This document shows, piece after piece, positions 41,253-49,027 of a DNA stretch of 64,000 nucleotides. The position numbers and the translations under genes were made by a program. This stretch comes from an uncultured Mediterraneibacter sp. (GTDB lineage: Bacteria > Bacillota > Clostridia > Lachnospirales > Lachnospiraceae). Under the pieces are notes generated by a model that searched no databases, was not told the origin of the DNA, and saw nothing but the letters and a program-made list of their open reading frames with translations. The stretch is from contig CALWLJ010000014.1 in assembly GCA_944381495.1 (NCBI GenBank), positions 1 through 64,000 of the forward strand. Direction: 5' to 3'. Numbering within the stretch: position 1 is the first letter of the stretch; the number at the start of each line of letters is the position of its first letter.

Positions 41253-42713
41253 ATGATAGATAAAGAAAAATGGGATAAAACCTTTCATGATCTCCCGGAT
41301 GTGCCGCCTGTTGATGAACCGGAACGTCAATACTATTTTATAAGAAAAGCTCGTCAGATCGTACAGAAGATCAATGAGGAGCGGGGCCTTCCGTTACGTT
41401 ATAAGATTGTCACTTTCGGCTGTCAGATGAATGCCCGCGACTCCGAGAAACTTGCCGGAATTCTGGAACAGGTTGGATACATAGAGGAAGCAGAAGAGGA
41501 AAAAGCTGATTTAGTGATCTACAATACCTGCACAGTCAGAGAGAATGCCAACCAGAGAGTTTACGGAAGACTTGGTCAGCTTGGACATGCCAAAAAGAGC
41601 AATCCCCATATGATGATCGGCCTGTGCGGATGTATGATGCAGGAACCTCATGTGGTAGAGAAGCTGAAAAAGAGCTATCGTTTCGTGGACCTGATCTTCG
41701 GAACCCATAACATTTATAAATTTGCGGAGCTTCTTGCCACCCGCCTGGAGTCCGGAAGGATGGTCATCGATATCTGGAAGGATACGGACAAGATCGTCGA
41801 GGATCTGCCTGTAGAGAGAAAATACTCTTTCAAGTCAGGAGTCAACATCATGTTCGGCTGCAATAATTTCTGCAGCTACTGTATCGTTCCCTATGTGAGA
41901 GGACGGGAGAGGAGCCGGGACCCGAAGGCTATTATCCGTGAGATCGAGCGTCTGGTGGCCGACGGCGTCGTGGAAGTCATGCTCCTGGGGCAGAATGTAA
42001 ACTCCTATGGAAAGACGCTTGAAGAACCTATGACTTTCGCCCAGCTGCTCCGTGAGATCGAACAGATCGACGGACTGGAACGGATCCGCTTTATGACTTC
42101 TCATCCCAAGGATCTCTCTGACGAGCTGATCGAGGTGATGGCGAACTCGAAAAAAATATGCAAGCATCTTCATCTTCCTGTCCAGTCCGGAAGCAGCAGG
42201 ATCCTTCAGAAGATGAACCGCCGGTATACGAAAGAACAGTATCTCACTCTTGTAGATAAGATACGCAGGGCCGTGCCGGATATTTCCCTGACCACAGATA
42301 TCATCGTTGGTTTCCCCGGTGAAACGGAAGAGGACTTCCAGGAGACTCTGGATGTGGTGAGAAAAGTACGCTATGACAGTGCATTTACATTTATATATTC
42401 CAAACGGAGCGGCACACCTGCTGCCGTAATGGAAGATCAGGTGCCGGAAGACGTAATAAAAGACCGTTTTGACAGGCTTCTGGCTGAAGTGCAGCAGATT
42501 GCAGCGGAAGTGTGCACCGTGCATCAGGGAACCGTGCAGTCAGCACTGGTGGAATGCAGAAACGAACACGATCCCCATCTTATGACCGGACGGCTCAGCA
42601 ACAACCTGCTGGTGCATTTCCCGGGAGATGAATCGCTGATCGGGAAGCTGGTGGATGTAAGGCTGGATGAGTGCAAAGGGTTCTATTATATTGGAGAGAT
42701 AGTTTCTATCTGA
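41253..42713 (+). CDS. miaB: tRNA (N6-isopentenyl adenosine(37)-C2)-methylthiotransferase
   Basis: Radical-SAM methylthiotransferase of 486 residues that adds a methylthio group to i6A37 of tRNA after MiaA. The N-terminal UPF0004 domain (YKIVTFGCQMNARDSEKLAG, then YNTCTVRENA and GLCGCMMQE) has three Cys for the auxiliary cluster; the radical-SAM triad is Cys203, Cys207, Cys210 (CNNFCSYC); a C-terminal TRAM domain follows. A roughly 45-residue leader before the first domain is usual in Clostridia. miaA is 12 kb downstream. Convergent with the SGNH gene (8-nt overlap). Confidence 0.95.
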   Translation: MIDKEKWDKTFHDLPDVPPVDEPERQYYFIRKARQIVQKINEERGLPLRYKIVTFGCQMNARDSEKLAGILEQVGYIEEAEEEKADLVIYNTCTVRENANQRVYGRLGQLGHAKKSNPHMMIGLCGCMMQEPHVVEKLKKSYRFVDLIFGTHNIYKFAELLATRLESGRMVIDIWKDTDKIVEDLPVERKYSFKSGVNIMFGCNNFCSYCIVPYVRGRERSRDPKAIIREIERLVADGVVEVMLLGQNVNSYGKTLEEPMTFAQLLREIEQIDGLERIRFMTSHPKDLSDELIEVMANSKKICKHLHLPVQSGSSRILQKMNRRYTKEQYLTLVDKIRRAVPDISLTTDIIVGFPGETEEDFQETLDVVRKVRYDSAFTFIYSKRSGTPAAVMEDQVPEDVIKDRFDRLLAEVQQIAAEVCTVHQGTVQSALVECRNEHDPHLMTGRLSNNLLVHFPGDESLIGKLVDVRLDECKGFYYIGEIVSI

Positions 42714-43365
42714 GTGCATATAAGTATGGTTTCAGATTCTCCCAGACGATCCGGTATCCCTCCGGATACATATGGATCCCGTCTATGGTGAGGCTTTCCT
42801 TCAACATTCCTTGTTCATCCGTAAGTCCGTCGTTTACGTCAATGAAGCAATAACCCATTTTCTCTGCAAGTTCTTTTACAGCTTTATTGGCAGCAGGAAG
42901 GTTCTGATTATTCCGGTTGATAAAGGCGGGATCATTTTCCTTGCCTGTCGAGCAGACCGGATAATATGCCATAGTAAATACTTTTGTATCCGGAAGTCGT
43001 TCACTGATCTGTCTCAGTATCTCTTCATAGTTTCTGAGCATATGAGAGAGGACTTCCGGAAACGTCCTGGAAGAATCGCCGATATCATTCGTTCCGATAT
43101 TAATGAAAATCGCTGACGGCTCAAGATCAAAGATTTGCTCATTCATGTTCCTCAGCATATCATCTGTGACAAAACCCCCGATCCCGCGATTATATATGAT
43201 CTGATCAGAACCCTCCTCCTGCAGAAATTCCTCCACCGGAAACATCTCCATAAGAGAAGAACCTGTAAAAAGAATTTTTCCTCTCACAGCGGTTTTGTTT
43301 AATACTCTGTAATTTTCTAGTTTTCTCTGCTGTTCTTTTCTCATTAATTCTACTGCTGTATTCAT
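42706..43365 (-). CDS. SGNH/GDSL hydrolase
   Basis: Esterase-type protein of about 219 residues. Block I FTGSSLMEMFP carries the nucleophile Ser, block II GIGGFVTDDM a conserved Gly, block III FINIGTNDIGD the Asn, and block V TIDGIHMYPEGY the Asp-His pair. No signal peptide, so intracellular. Start at 43365 (MNTAVELM) has AGGAAAGG 9 nt upstream; an ATG at 43374 is too close to it. Such enzymes deacetylate or hydrolyse acyl esters of sugars or lipids; here the neighbouring mannanase gene makes a glycan role conceivable. Confidence 0.82.
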   Translation of the reverse strand: MNTAVELMRKEQQRKLENYRVLNKTAVRGKILFTGSSLMEMFPVEEFLQEEGSDQIIYNRGIGGFVTDDMLRNMNEQIFDLEPSAIFINIGTNDIGDSSRTFPEVLSHMLRNYEEILRQISERLPDTKVFTMAYYPVCSTGKENDPAFINRNNQNLPAANKAVKELAEKMGYCFIDVNDGLTDEQGMLKESLTIDGIHMYPEGYRIVWENLKPYLYALR

Positions 43366-43401
43366 CTCGTTCATCCTTTCCTGAATTCTAAAACAAATCA
43401 T

Positions 43402-43795
43402 AACACAGTTTAAGCTTATGTAAAATGAAAAATGACAGATGAGTAAATTTTGTTATTGTTTGCATGTTCTCGGGCGTCCGTTATAGCTGGATATTGAGAT
43501 CGGGCTAAGCAGTAACCATATTTTTCTTAAATTAATAATAAAAATTTTCGAATACATCACTTAAGCCAACGAAACAATTAATCATTAATTAAATTAATTT
43601 AACAAAGTTTAATTACTTCAAATGTACAAAATTTAATAAAATCAATATGATATAATGTACAAAAATATACAATTTATATTATATAAATCAGAGAAAATAT
43701 TGGCATAAGCACTAATAAATTGAATTTAATTATAGCTAATGATAGACTAAATGCAAGACAAAACAGCTTTAATTAAGTTAAAAAGGAGAGAGTGT
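43402..43795. other. AT-rich regulatory region of the mannanase gene
   Basis: About 390 nt of very AT-rich DNA without a gene. A perfect TATAAT occurs at 43651-43656 but its -35 box is unclear. Two copies of AATGTACAAAA (43621-43631 and 43654-43664) lie 33 nt apart, about three helical turns, and one touches the -10 box; they could be regulator sites. Confidence 0.4.
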
Positions 43796-46700
43796 ATGAA
43801 AAAAGAGAGTTGTTTGAAAAGGCTGGCTGTGGCTGCACTTTCTGGAGTTCTTCTGGCGGGCTCAGCCGGATCCGGGCTTCTTATGCCTTACGTACAGGCG
43901 GAAGAAAATGCGATGGAAACGGTGTACGCTTTTGATTTTGAAGAGGGCATTGATGGATGGTACTATGGCGATGGCTGGGAGTACCAGTATAACGGAACGC
44001 TTCCTACTGTAGAAAGTGATACGAAGAATGGACGCATGAAGATCACGGTTGATTTCAGTCAGGATGCTGACAAGGACTGGAGCAATATTGCCGCATGCTG
44101 GTGGAGTGATGCGGGAGCCGATCTGACCGGCGTCACACAGATTTCCATGGATGTGTGGTATGAGACAGATAAGCTGACAGAAGGGGAATTAAAAATCGCA
44201 GTATATTCTAATTGCGGTCTCGATGCTAACACAAGTCTTTCAGATATTCAGGAAGAGGATGACACAGGTCTTACCAGGGCGAAAGCCGTTATTACATGCC
44301 CTGCCATCTCATCCAATGCGGTACAGGATTTTGCTGTTAAGATCGTCGGCTGTTATACCGGATATTCAGGAGCTGTCTGGCTGGATAATATCGAGTTCGC
44401 AGCTGATAACAGTGCCTCATCCGATACAAGCGTAGATTCCACTCTTACCGCTAACGAGGGAAATCCGGTAAGCTCAGACGGCGGCACGCTGACCGTAACC
44501 AGACAGGACGGGACTTCTGAAACGACAGAATACGCTGCTTCCTTATCTCTTGCCGATCCGGAAGCTACAGCCGAAACCGTAGCTCTTTATCAGTATCTGC
44601 AGGCAATGGGAAAAACGGACAGCGTGATCTACGGGCATCAGAATGACACATGGCACAAAGCCGGAAATTCAGAACTTTCAGACTCTGACACCTATGATGT
44701 AACCGGTAACTATGCAGGAGTCGTAGGAATGGATACGCTGTCACTCACTGGAAATGAGTACAGCGCTGAACGGTACAACAGCGAAATGACGGAGACGCCT
44801 GGTTTCGAAGCGGTAGATACACAGGGACAGTCACTGGAAGAGGCAAATGTAGAAGCTGCTGCAAAGTTGGCCAACTATAACATTGCTAACGGATCCTTTA
44901 TCACACTGTCATCCCATATGCCGAACTTCTCAGTAGTGACAGAAAATCCGGATTATGATCCTCAGACAGATCCGCCATATGCCAGATATGATTTTACCGG
45001 ATATACGCCGAATACACTGACCGGGGATGTGATGAACCAGCTCCTTCCCGGAGGCGAATACAACGAGGTATTTCATGCTTATCTTGATATGATCGCGGAT
45101 TTCGCCGGACAGGTAGACGGACCAGTCATGTTCCGTCCGTTCCACGAAGCGACCGGAAGCTGGTTCTGGTGGGGCGCTGCATTCTGCGACGCGGAAACAT
45201 ATAAGAGTGTATTTAAATACACAGTGGAGTATCTGCGGGACGAAAAAGGGGTACATAATTTCCTTTATCTCTATGGACCGGGAAGCGAAGCGGCTTCGGA
45301 AGAGGAATATGGCATCCGTTATCCCGGCGATGAATACGTTGACCTGATCGGATTTGATATGTATGACTCAGATCCGGTAGATGACAAAGAAGAAGTATGG
45401 TTCGGCAATCTCAGGAACCAACTCCGTATTGTACAGAATTTTGCAGATGAACACGGGAAACTGATGGCAGTGACTGAGACAGGACTTGCAAGCAGCACTC
45501 CGGATCCGGGACACAGCCAGACTGTTCTTCATGAAACAGGAAACAAAAATCTGAACTGGTACAACATGGTACTGGATGCTGTTTCAGAAAGCGATGCATC
45601 TTATTTCCTGTTGTGGGCAAACTTTGGAAAAACATCCGGGTACTATACCCCATACGTAGATTCGGTAAATGAAGACGGTTCCCTGCATGGACATGAGACT
45701 CTGGACGGATTTATCAGTTTCTTCAATGACAGCCGTTCTGTTTTTGCTTCTGATCAGCAGGGAGTTCTCTCCGACATCAATGTTCCGGATGTTCAGTCGC
45801 CGGCAGATGGTGTATATGGCTATATTACTGCACCCGTAGCAGGAAGCCGTGTACTGGAGCCGACGGAACTTACCGCACGGATCAGCGGCGCTGCCGAAGA
45901 TACTGAAATTGCCTTTGTTTTAAAAGGCAAGACCGAGCAGACGGTTGCAGCAGAGCGGAATGGCATCACGGCAACGGCTCAGCTGACGGAAGATACTCTC
46001 GCAGCACTGGGCGAATCAGCTGACGGCACGATGGATCTGACAGCAGACGGTGAAGTGATCGCATCGATCGGGCTGCTTTACAATATTCCCGTTGCAGAGG
46101 AAGATCCATATGAAATTGACGGATTTGAAAATTATTATGGGGTAGACAGTATGCTCACAAACAGCTGGGCTACGAATAAAGATACCGGATGCACCATCGA
46201 TCTGACTCTGACATCAGAAGAAGGAAACGTATTTGACGGCCAATATGCTATGAGCTTTGCCTACAATGAGACAGAGAACGGCTGGGCAGGCGCAACCATT
46301 TCAAAAGAAGTTGACTGGTCGGACTGCGATGCGCTCCAATTCTATACCATACCAGATGGAATGCATCAGAAAGACGTTATCCAGCTGACGGCAAACGGAA
46401 AAGTATATGAAGCTTACTTGAACGAATATGATGACTATGCGGCAAACGACGGCACAGTTCCACTTAAAGTGACGATCCCGTTTACAGACTTTGTGGAAAG
46501 AGACACTCCGGGGAATCCGGCAGGAGGACTTGCCCAGGATAAGACAAGCATAACCTCCTTCGGTCTGTGGGTAAATGCTATCCCGGGATCCGCTGCGATC
46601 AGCGAAGACGGCATGGTATCAGGAACGATCATCTATGACAAGATCACAGCCGTATCCTCAGGCGTCACCGAGGCGGTATTTGAAAAAGTCGGAAGCGGTG

Positions 46701-47002
46701 ATCCTGGAACAGACGAACCGGGAACGGAAGAGCCTGGAACGAATGAACCGGGCACGAATGAGCCAGGGACAGAAACTCCCGGAACGGATAAACCCGGCGC
46801 CGGAAACAAGGGAAATGGAAACGGAGATCAGTCATCCGGCAGCACTCCGACTTCTGATAAGAATACGGATACATCTTCAAAGAAAACTCAATCTGTTCAG
46901 ACCGGAGATGATACCAGCTGTATTCCATACGCCACAGCTGCTTTGGCAGCAGGTTCCATAGCTCTTGCAACGATAGGATACAGAAGAAAGATAAGACGAT
47001 AA
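43796..47002 (+). CDS. cell-wall-anchored GH26 beta-mannanase with carbohydrate-binding modules
   Basis: Secreted enzyme of 1068 residues that hydrolyses beta-1,4-mannan. A signal peptide (LAVAALSGVLLAGSAGSGLL) is followed by a mannan-binding CBM (CBM23-like, about 40-200), the GH26 domain (about 260-650) with acid/base Glu451 in RPFHEATGSWFWW and nucleophile Glu561 in AVTETG, an Ig-like segment, a second CBM23-like module (about 780-940), a PGTDEPGTEEP-type proline linker and a sorting tail: SVQTGDD, a hydrophobic helix and RRKIRR. LPXTG is replaced by VQTGD. AAAAAGGAGAG precedes the ATG. No other mannan genes are nearby except perhaps the SGNH esterase. Confidence 0.9.
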   Translation: MKKESCLKRLAVAALSGVLLAGSAGSGLLMPYVQAEENAMETVYAFDFEEGIDGWYYGDGWEYQYNGTLPTVESDTKNGRMKITVDFSQDADKDWSNIAACWWSDAGADLTGVTQISMDVWYETDKLTEGELKIAVYSNCGLDANTSLSDIQEEDDTGLTRAKAVITCPAISSNAVQDFAVKIVGCYTGYSGAVWLDNIEFAADNSASSDTSVDSTLTANEGNPVSSDGGTLTVTRQDGTSETTEYAASLSLADPEATAETVALYQYLQAMGKTDSVIYGHQNDTWHKAGNSELSDSDTYDVTGNYAGVVGMDTLSLTGNEYSAERYNSEMTETPGFEAVDTQGQSLEEANVEAAAKLANYNIANGSFITLSSHMPNFSVVTENPDYDPQTDPPYARYDFTGYTPNTLTGDVMNQLLPGGEYNEVFHAYLDMIADFAGQVDGPVMFRPFHEATGSWFWWGAAFCDAETYKSVFKYTVEYLRDEKGVHNFLYLYGPGSEAASEEEYGIRYPGDEYVDLIGFDMYDSDPVDDKEEVWFGNLRNQLRIVQNFADEHGKLMAVTETGLASSTPDPGHSQTVLHETGNKNLNWYNMVLDAVSESDASYFLLWANFGKTSGYYTPYVDSVNEDGSLHGHETLDGFISFFNDSRSVFASDQQGVLSDINVPDVQSPADGVYGYITAPVAGSRVLEPTELTARISGAAEDTEIAFVLKGKTEQTVAAERNGITATAQLTEDTLAALGESADGTMDLTADGEVIASIGLLYNIPVAEEDPYEIDGFENYYGVDSMLTNSWATNKDTGCTIDLTLTSEEGNVFDGQYAMSFAYNETENGWAGATISKEVDWSDCDALQFYTIPDGMHQKDVIQLTANGKVYEAYLNEYDDYAANDGTVPLKVTIPFTDFVERDTPGNPAGGLAQDKTSITSFGLWVNAIPGSAAISEDGMVSGTIIYDKITAVSSGVTEAVFEKVGSGDPGTDEPGTEEPGTNEPGTNEPGTETPGTDKPGAGNKGNGNGDQSSGSTPTSDKNTDTSSKKTQSVQTGDDTSCIPYATAALAAGSIALATIGYRRKIRR

Positions 47003-47076
47003 AAGAAAGTTAAATGGATAGCAGGCATGTGCGCTCAGCGCATTGTCAGAGGAAATAGCAGCCGACCAAAACACAG

Positions 47077-47121
47077 GAAAAGTCCGGACCTCCTATGAAA
47101 AAGGAGAGTCTGGACTTTTTA
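47077..47121 (+). terminator. intrinsic terminator of the mannanase gene (copy 1)
   Basis: An imperfect long stem (AAAAGTCC...GGACTTTT outer arms, CTCCT...AGGAG inner) ending in TTTTT. Nearly the same sequence follows the next gene at 48473-48528. Confidence 0.82.
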
Positions 47122-47199
47122 CTATGCAAAAACCCAGAAGTAATATAAGCCGAAAAAGTATAAAATTTTCGAAACTTTTTCTGGTTAAACAATAAAAAC

Positions 47200-47228
47200 T
47201 TGTGAAACTTCTGTATTTTGGATATAAT
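47200..47228 (+). promoter_or_regulatory. promoter of the DUF4143 ATPase gene
   Basis: TTGTGA (47200-47205), 17-nt spacer, perfect TATAAT (47223-47228), 31 nt before the start at 47260. Confidence 0.7.
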
Positions 47229-47259
47229 AAAAATAAAAAGCAATAAAGGAGGCGTTCAA

Positions 47260-48459
47260 ATGATCATCCGACCAGACTATATACAGGCGATCACACCTTT
47301 TATCGATCAGCCTCTGGTGAAGATTCTTGCAGGTGTACGCCGTTGCGGAAAGTCGACCATTTTTGAAATGCTTGTGGAGGAATTCCGGAACCGGGGCATT
47401 CCGGATGACCATATTATCTTGAAACGATATACAGAAATGGATATTCCGGAAGACATCTCTGCAACAGATATGTATAAGGAACTGCTGGAACATATTCAGG
47501 GAAAAGGCCGCTGCTACCTCCTGCTGGATGAGATACAGGAAGTTAAGGGCTGGGAGCGTTGTGTCAACTCCCTTCTGGAGGGACAGGATGTAGACATATA
47601 TGTAACTGGTTCTAATTCCAAGTTAATGTCCAGCGAATTATCCACTTATCTGACTGGACGCTTTGTATCCATTCCTGTATATACATTATCTTTTAAGGAG
47701 TATCTGACTTTTAAGAGCAGGGATTCCCGATCTGAGAAGGAGCTGCTTGAGGATTATATCCGTTTTGGAGGTTTCCCCATCATTGCATTAGGAAATTATG
47801 ATGAACAAAGTGCCTATCAGATTGTCAACGGCATCTATCATACAGTAATCTCCAGAGATATTGTAAAACGTCACAGGATCAACCGACAGGATCTCTTTGA
47901 TCGAGTTGTGAAGTATATTATTGAAAATATGGGAAAAACTTTTTCGGCAAACTCCATTTCAAAATTTTTGAAAAGCGAGCACCGCAGTGTATCAGTAGAG
48001 TCTATATACAACTATCTGCGCTGGCTGGAACAGGCATTTATCATTTATCCCTGTCATCGCTATGACATCCAGGGAAAAAGCATTCTAAAGACACAGGAAA
48101 AATACTATCTCTCAGATGTTACACTAAAATACAGCCTTTTGGGTTACAACCGGAAAATGTTGGACGGCGCTCTGGAGAATATTGTATTTTTGGAGATGAA
48201 GCGCCGTGGTTATGATGTTTATATTGGAAAGAACGGCACCAAAGAGATCGACTTTATAGGTGAACGTCGTGACGAAAAAGTATACGTGCAGGTCTGTGTG
48301 CAGCTGCCTGAGAATTCAGACCGGGAAATCGGCAACCTGATGGAGATCCCCGACCATTACCCCAAATACGTTGTGACGACAAACAATATGGATGTGGGGA
48401 TTGAAAATGGTATCCGGATCGTGCATCTGTCAGATTTTTTACTGACAGACCGTTGGTGA
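47260..48459 (+). CDS. AAA ATPase with DUF4143 domain
   Basis: ATPase of 399 residues. Walker A in GVRRCGKSTIF (about 24-34), Walker B YLLLDEIQEV (about 85-94), sensor VTGSNSKLMS, and the C-terminal DUF4143 with KNGTKEIDFIGERRDEKVYVQV, a nuclease-like E-x-D...x-V-Q pattern. This family has very many copies in gut bacteria, often strain-specific and mobile-like, with unknown function. Start at 47260 has AAAGGAGG upstream. It has its own promoter and is bracketed by two related terminators, as if inserted as a cassette. Confidence 0.85.
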   Translation: MIIRPDYIQAITPFIDQPLVKILAGVRRCGKSTIFEMLVEEFRNRGIPDDHIILKRYTEMDIPEDISATDMYKELLEHIQGKGRCYLLLDEIQEVKGWERCVNSLLEGQDVDIYVTGSNSKLMSSELSTYLTGRFVSIPVYTLSFKEYLTFKSRDSRSEKELLEDYIRFGGFPIIALGNYDEQSAYQIVNGIYHTVISRDIVKRHRINRQDLFDRVVKYIIENMGKTFSANSISKFLKSEHRSVSVESIYNYLRWLEQAFIIYPCHRYDIQGKSILKTQEKYYLSDVTLKYSLLGYNRKMLDGALENIVFLEMKRRGYDVYIGKNGTKEIDFIGERRDEKVYVQVCVQLPENSDREIGNLMEIPDHYPKYVVTTNNMDVGIENGIRIVHLSDFLLTDRW

Positions 48460-48472
48460 TCCGGCATAAAAC

Positions 48473-48528
48473 ACGAAAAAAAGTCCAGACTATCTATGGA
48501 AACATGGAGAGAAAGGACTTTTTTTCGT
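48473..48528 (+). terminator. intrinsic terminator of the ATPase gene (copy 2)
   Basis: Outer stem of 14 perfect base pairs (48473-48486 with 48515-48528) with a partly paired interior and T7 inside the right arm. Very similar to 47077-47121. Its right arm also carries the ribosome-binding site and start of the next gene. Confidence 0.75.
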
Positions 48529-48943
48529 GAAGAAACTCAGTGAATATTTATTTTTATGGGCTCTCGGAGGAACAGTATATTATGCTTTTGAAATGTTTTT
48601 TCGAGGATTTTCCCACTGGACCATGTTCATCCTGGGCGGACTCTGCTTCGTTTTCTGCGCCCAACAGGGCATCTGGACCGGGTGGAACGCGCCCCTGTGG
48701 AAGCAGGTGGGATGGTGCGTCATCTTTGTAACTGCAAGTGAATTTACGACAGGAATCATCGTAAACAAAATATTACGGTGGAACGTCTGGGACTATACAG
48801 ATCTGCCCTTCCAGCTCATGGGACAGATCTGCCTTCCCTTCATCATAATATTCTCCGGACTGTGCGCCATAGGAATCCTGTCCAGCGGCTGGCTACTGCA
48901 TTACATCTATAATGAGAAAAAACCTCACTTCCACGTACTCTGA
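48527..48943 (+). CDS. small multi-pass membrane protein (putative ABC transporter permease family)
   Basis: A 138-residue membrane protein with four hydrophobic segments, of the family annotated as putative ABC-transporter type (CmpB-like). FFRGFSHWTMFILGG, then FTTGIIVNKILRWNVWDYTD and GQICLPF are typical. Despite the name no ATPase partner is known. It begins with GTG at 48527, with AAAGGA 9 nt upstream; both lie in the right arm of the terminator hairpin, so translation may depend on opening it. Confidence 0.75.
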   Translation: MKKLSEYLFLWALGGTVYYAFEMFFRGFSHWTMFILGGLCFVFCAQQGIWTGWNAPLWKQVGWCVIFVTASEFTTGIIVNKILRWNVWDYTDLPFQLMGQICLPFIIIFSGLCAIGILSSGWLLHYIYNEKKPHFHVL

Positions 48944-48952
48944 ATTCAGCTG

Positions 48953-48981
48953 TTGAACTGATTTTCCAAAAATGTTATACT
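48953..48981 (+). promoter_or_regulatory. promoter of the mutSL operon
   Basis: TTGAAC (48953-48958), 17-nt spacer, TATACT (48976-48981), 46 nt before mutS. Confidence 0.75.
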
Positions 48982-49027
48982 AAACCGCAAAGAGCAAAAA
49001 ACAGTACAAATATAAAGGAGTATGAAT

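Noticed and set aside
47260..48459. DUF4143 ATPase as a transposon
   Set aside because: No terminal inverted repeats, target duplication or transposase; only the matching terminators suggest movement, which I report separately.
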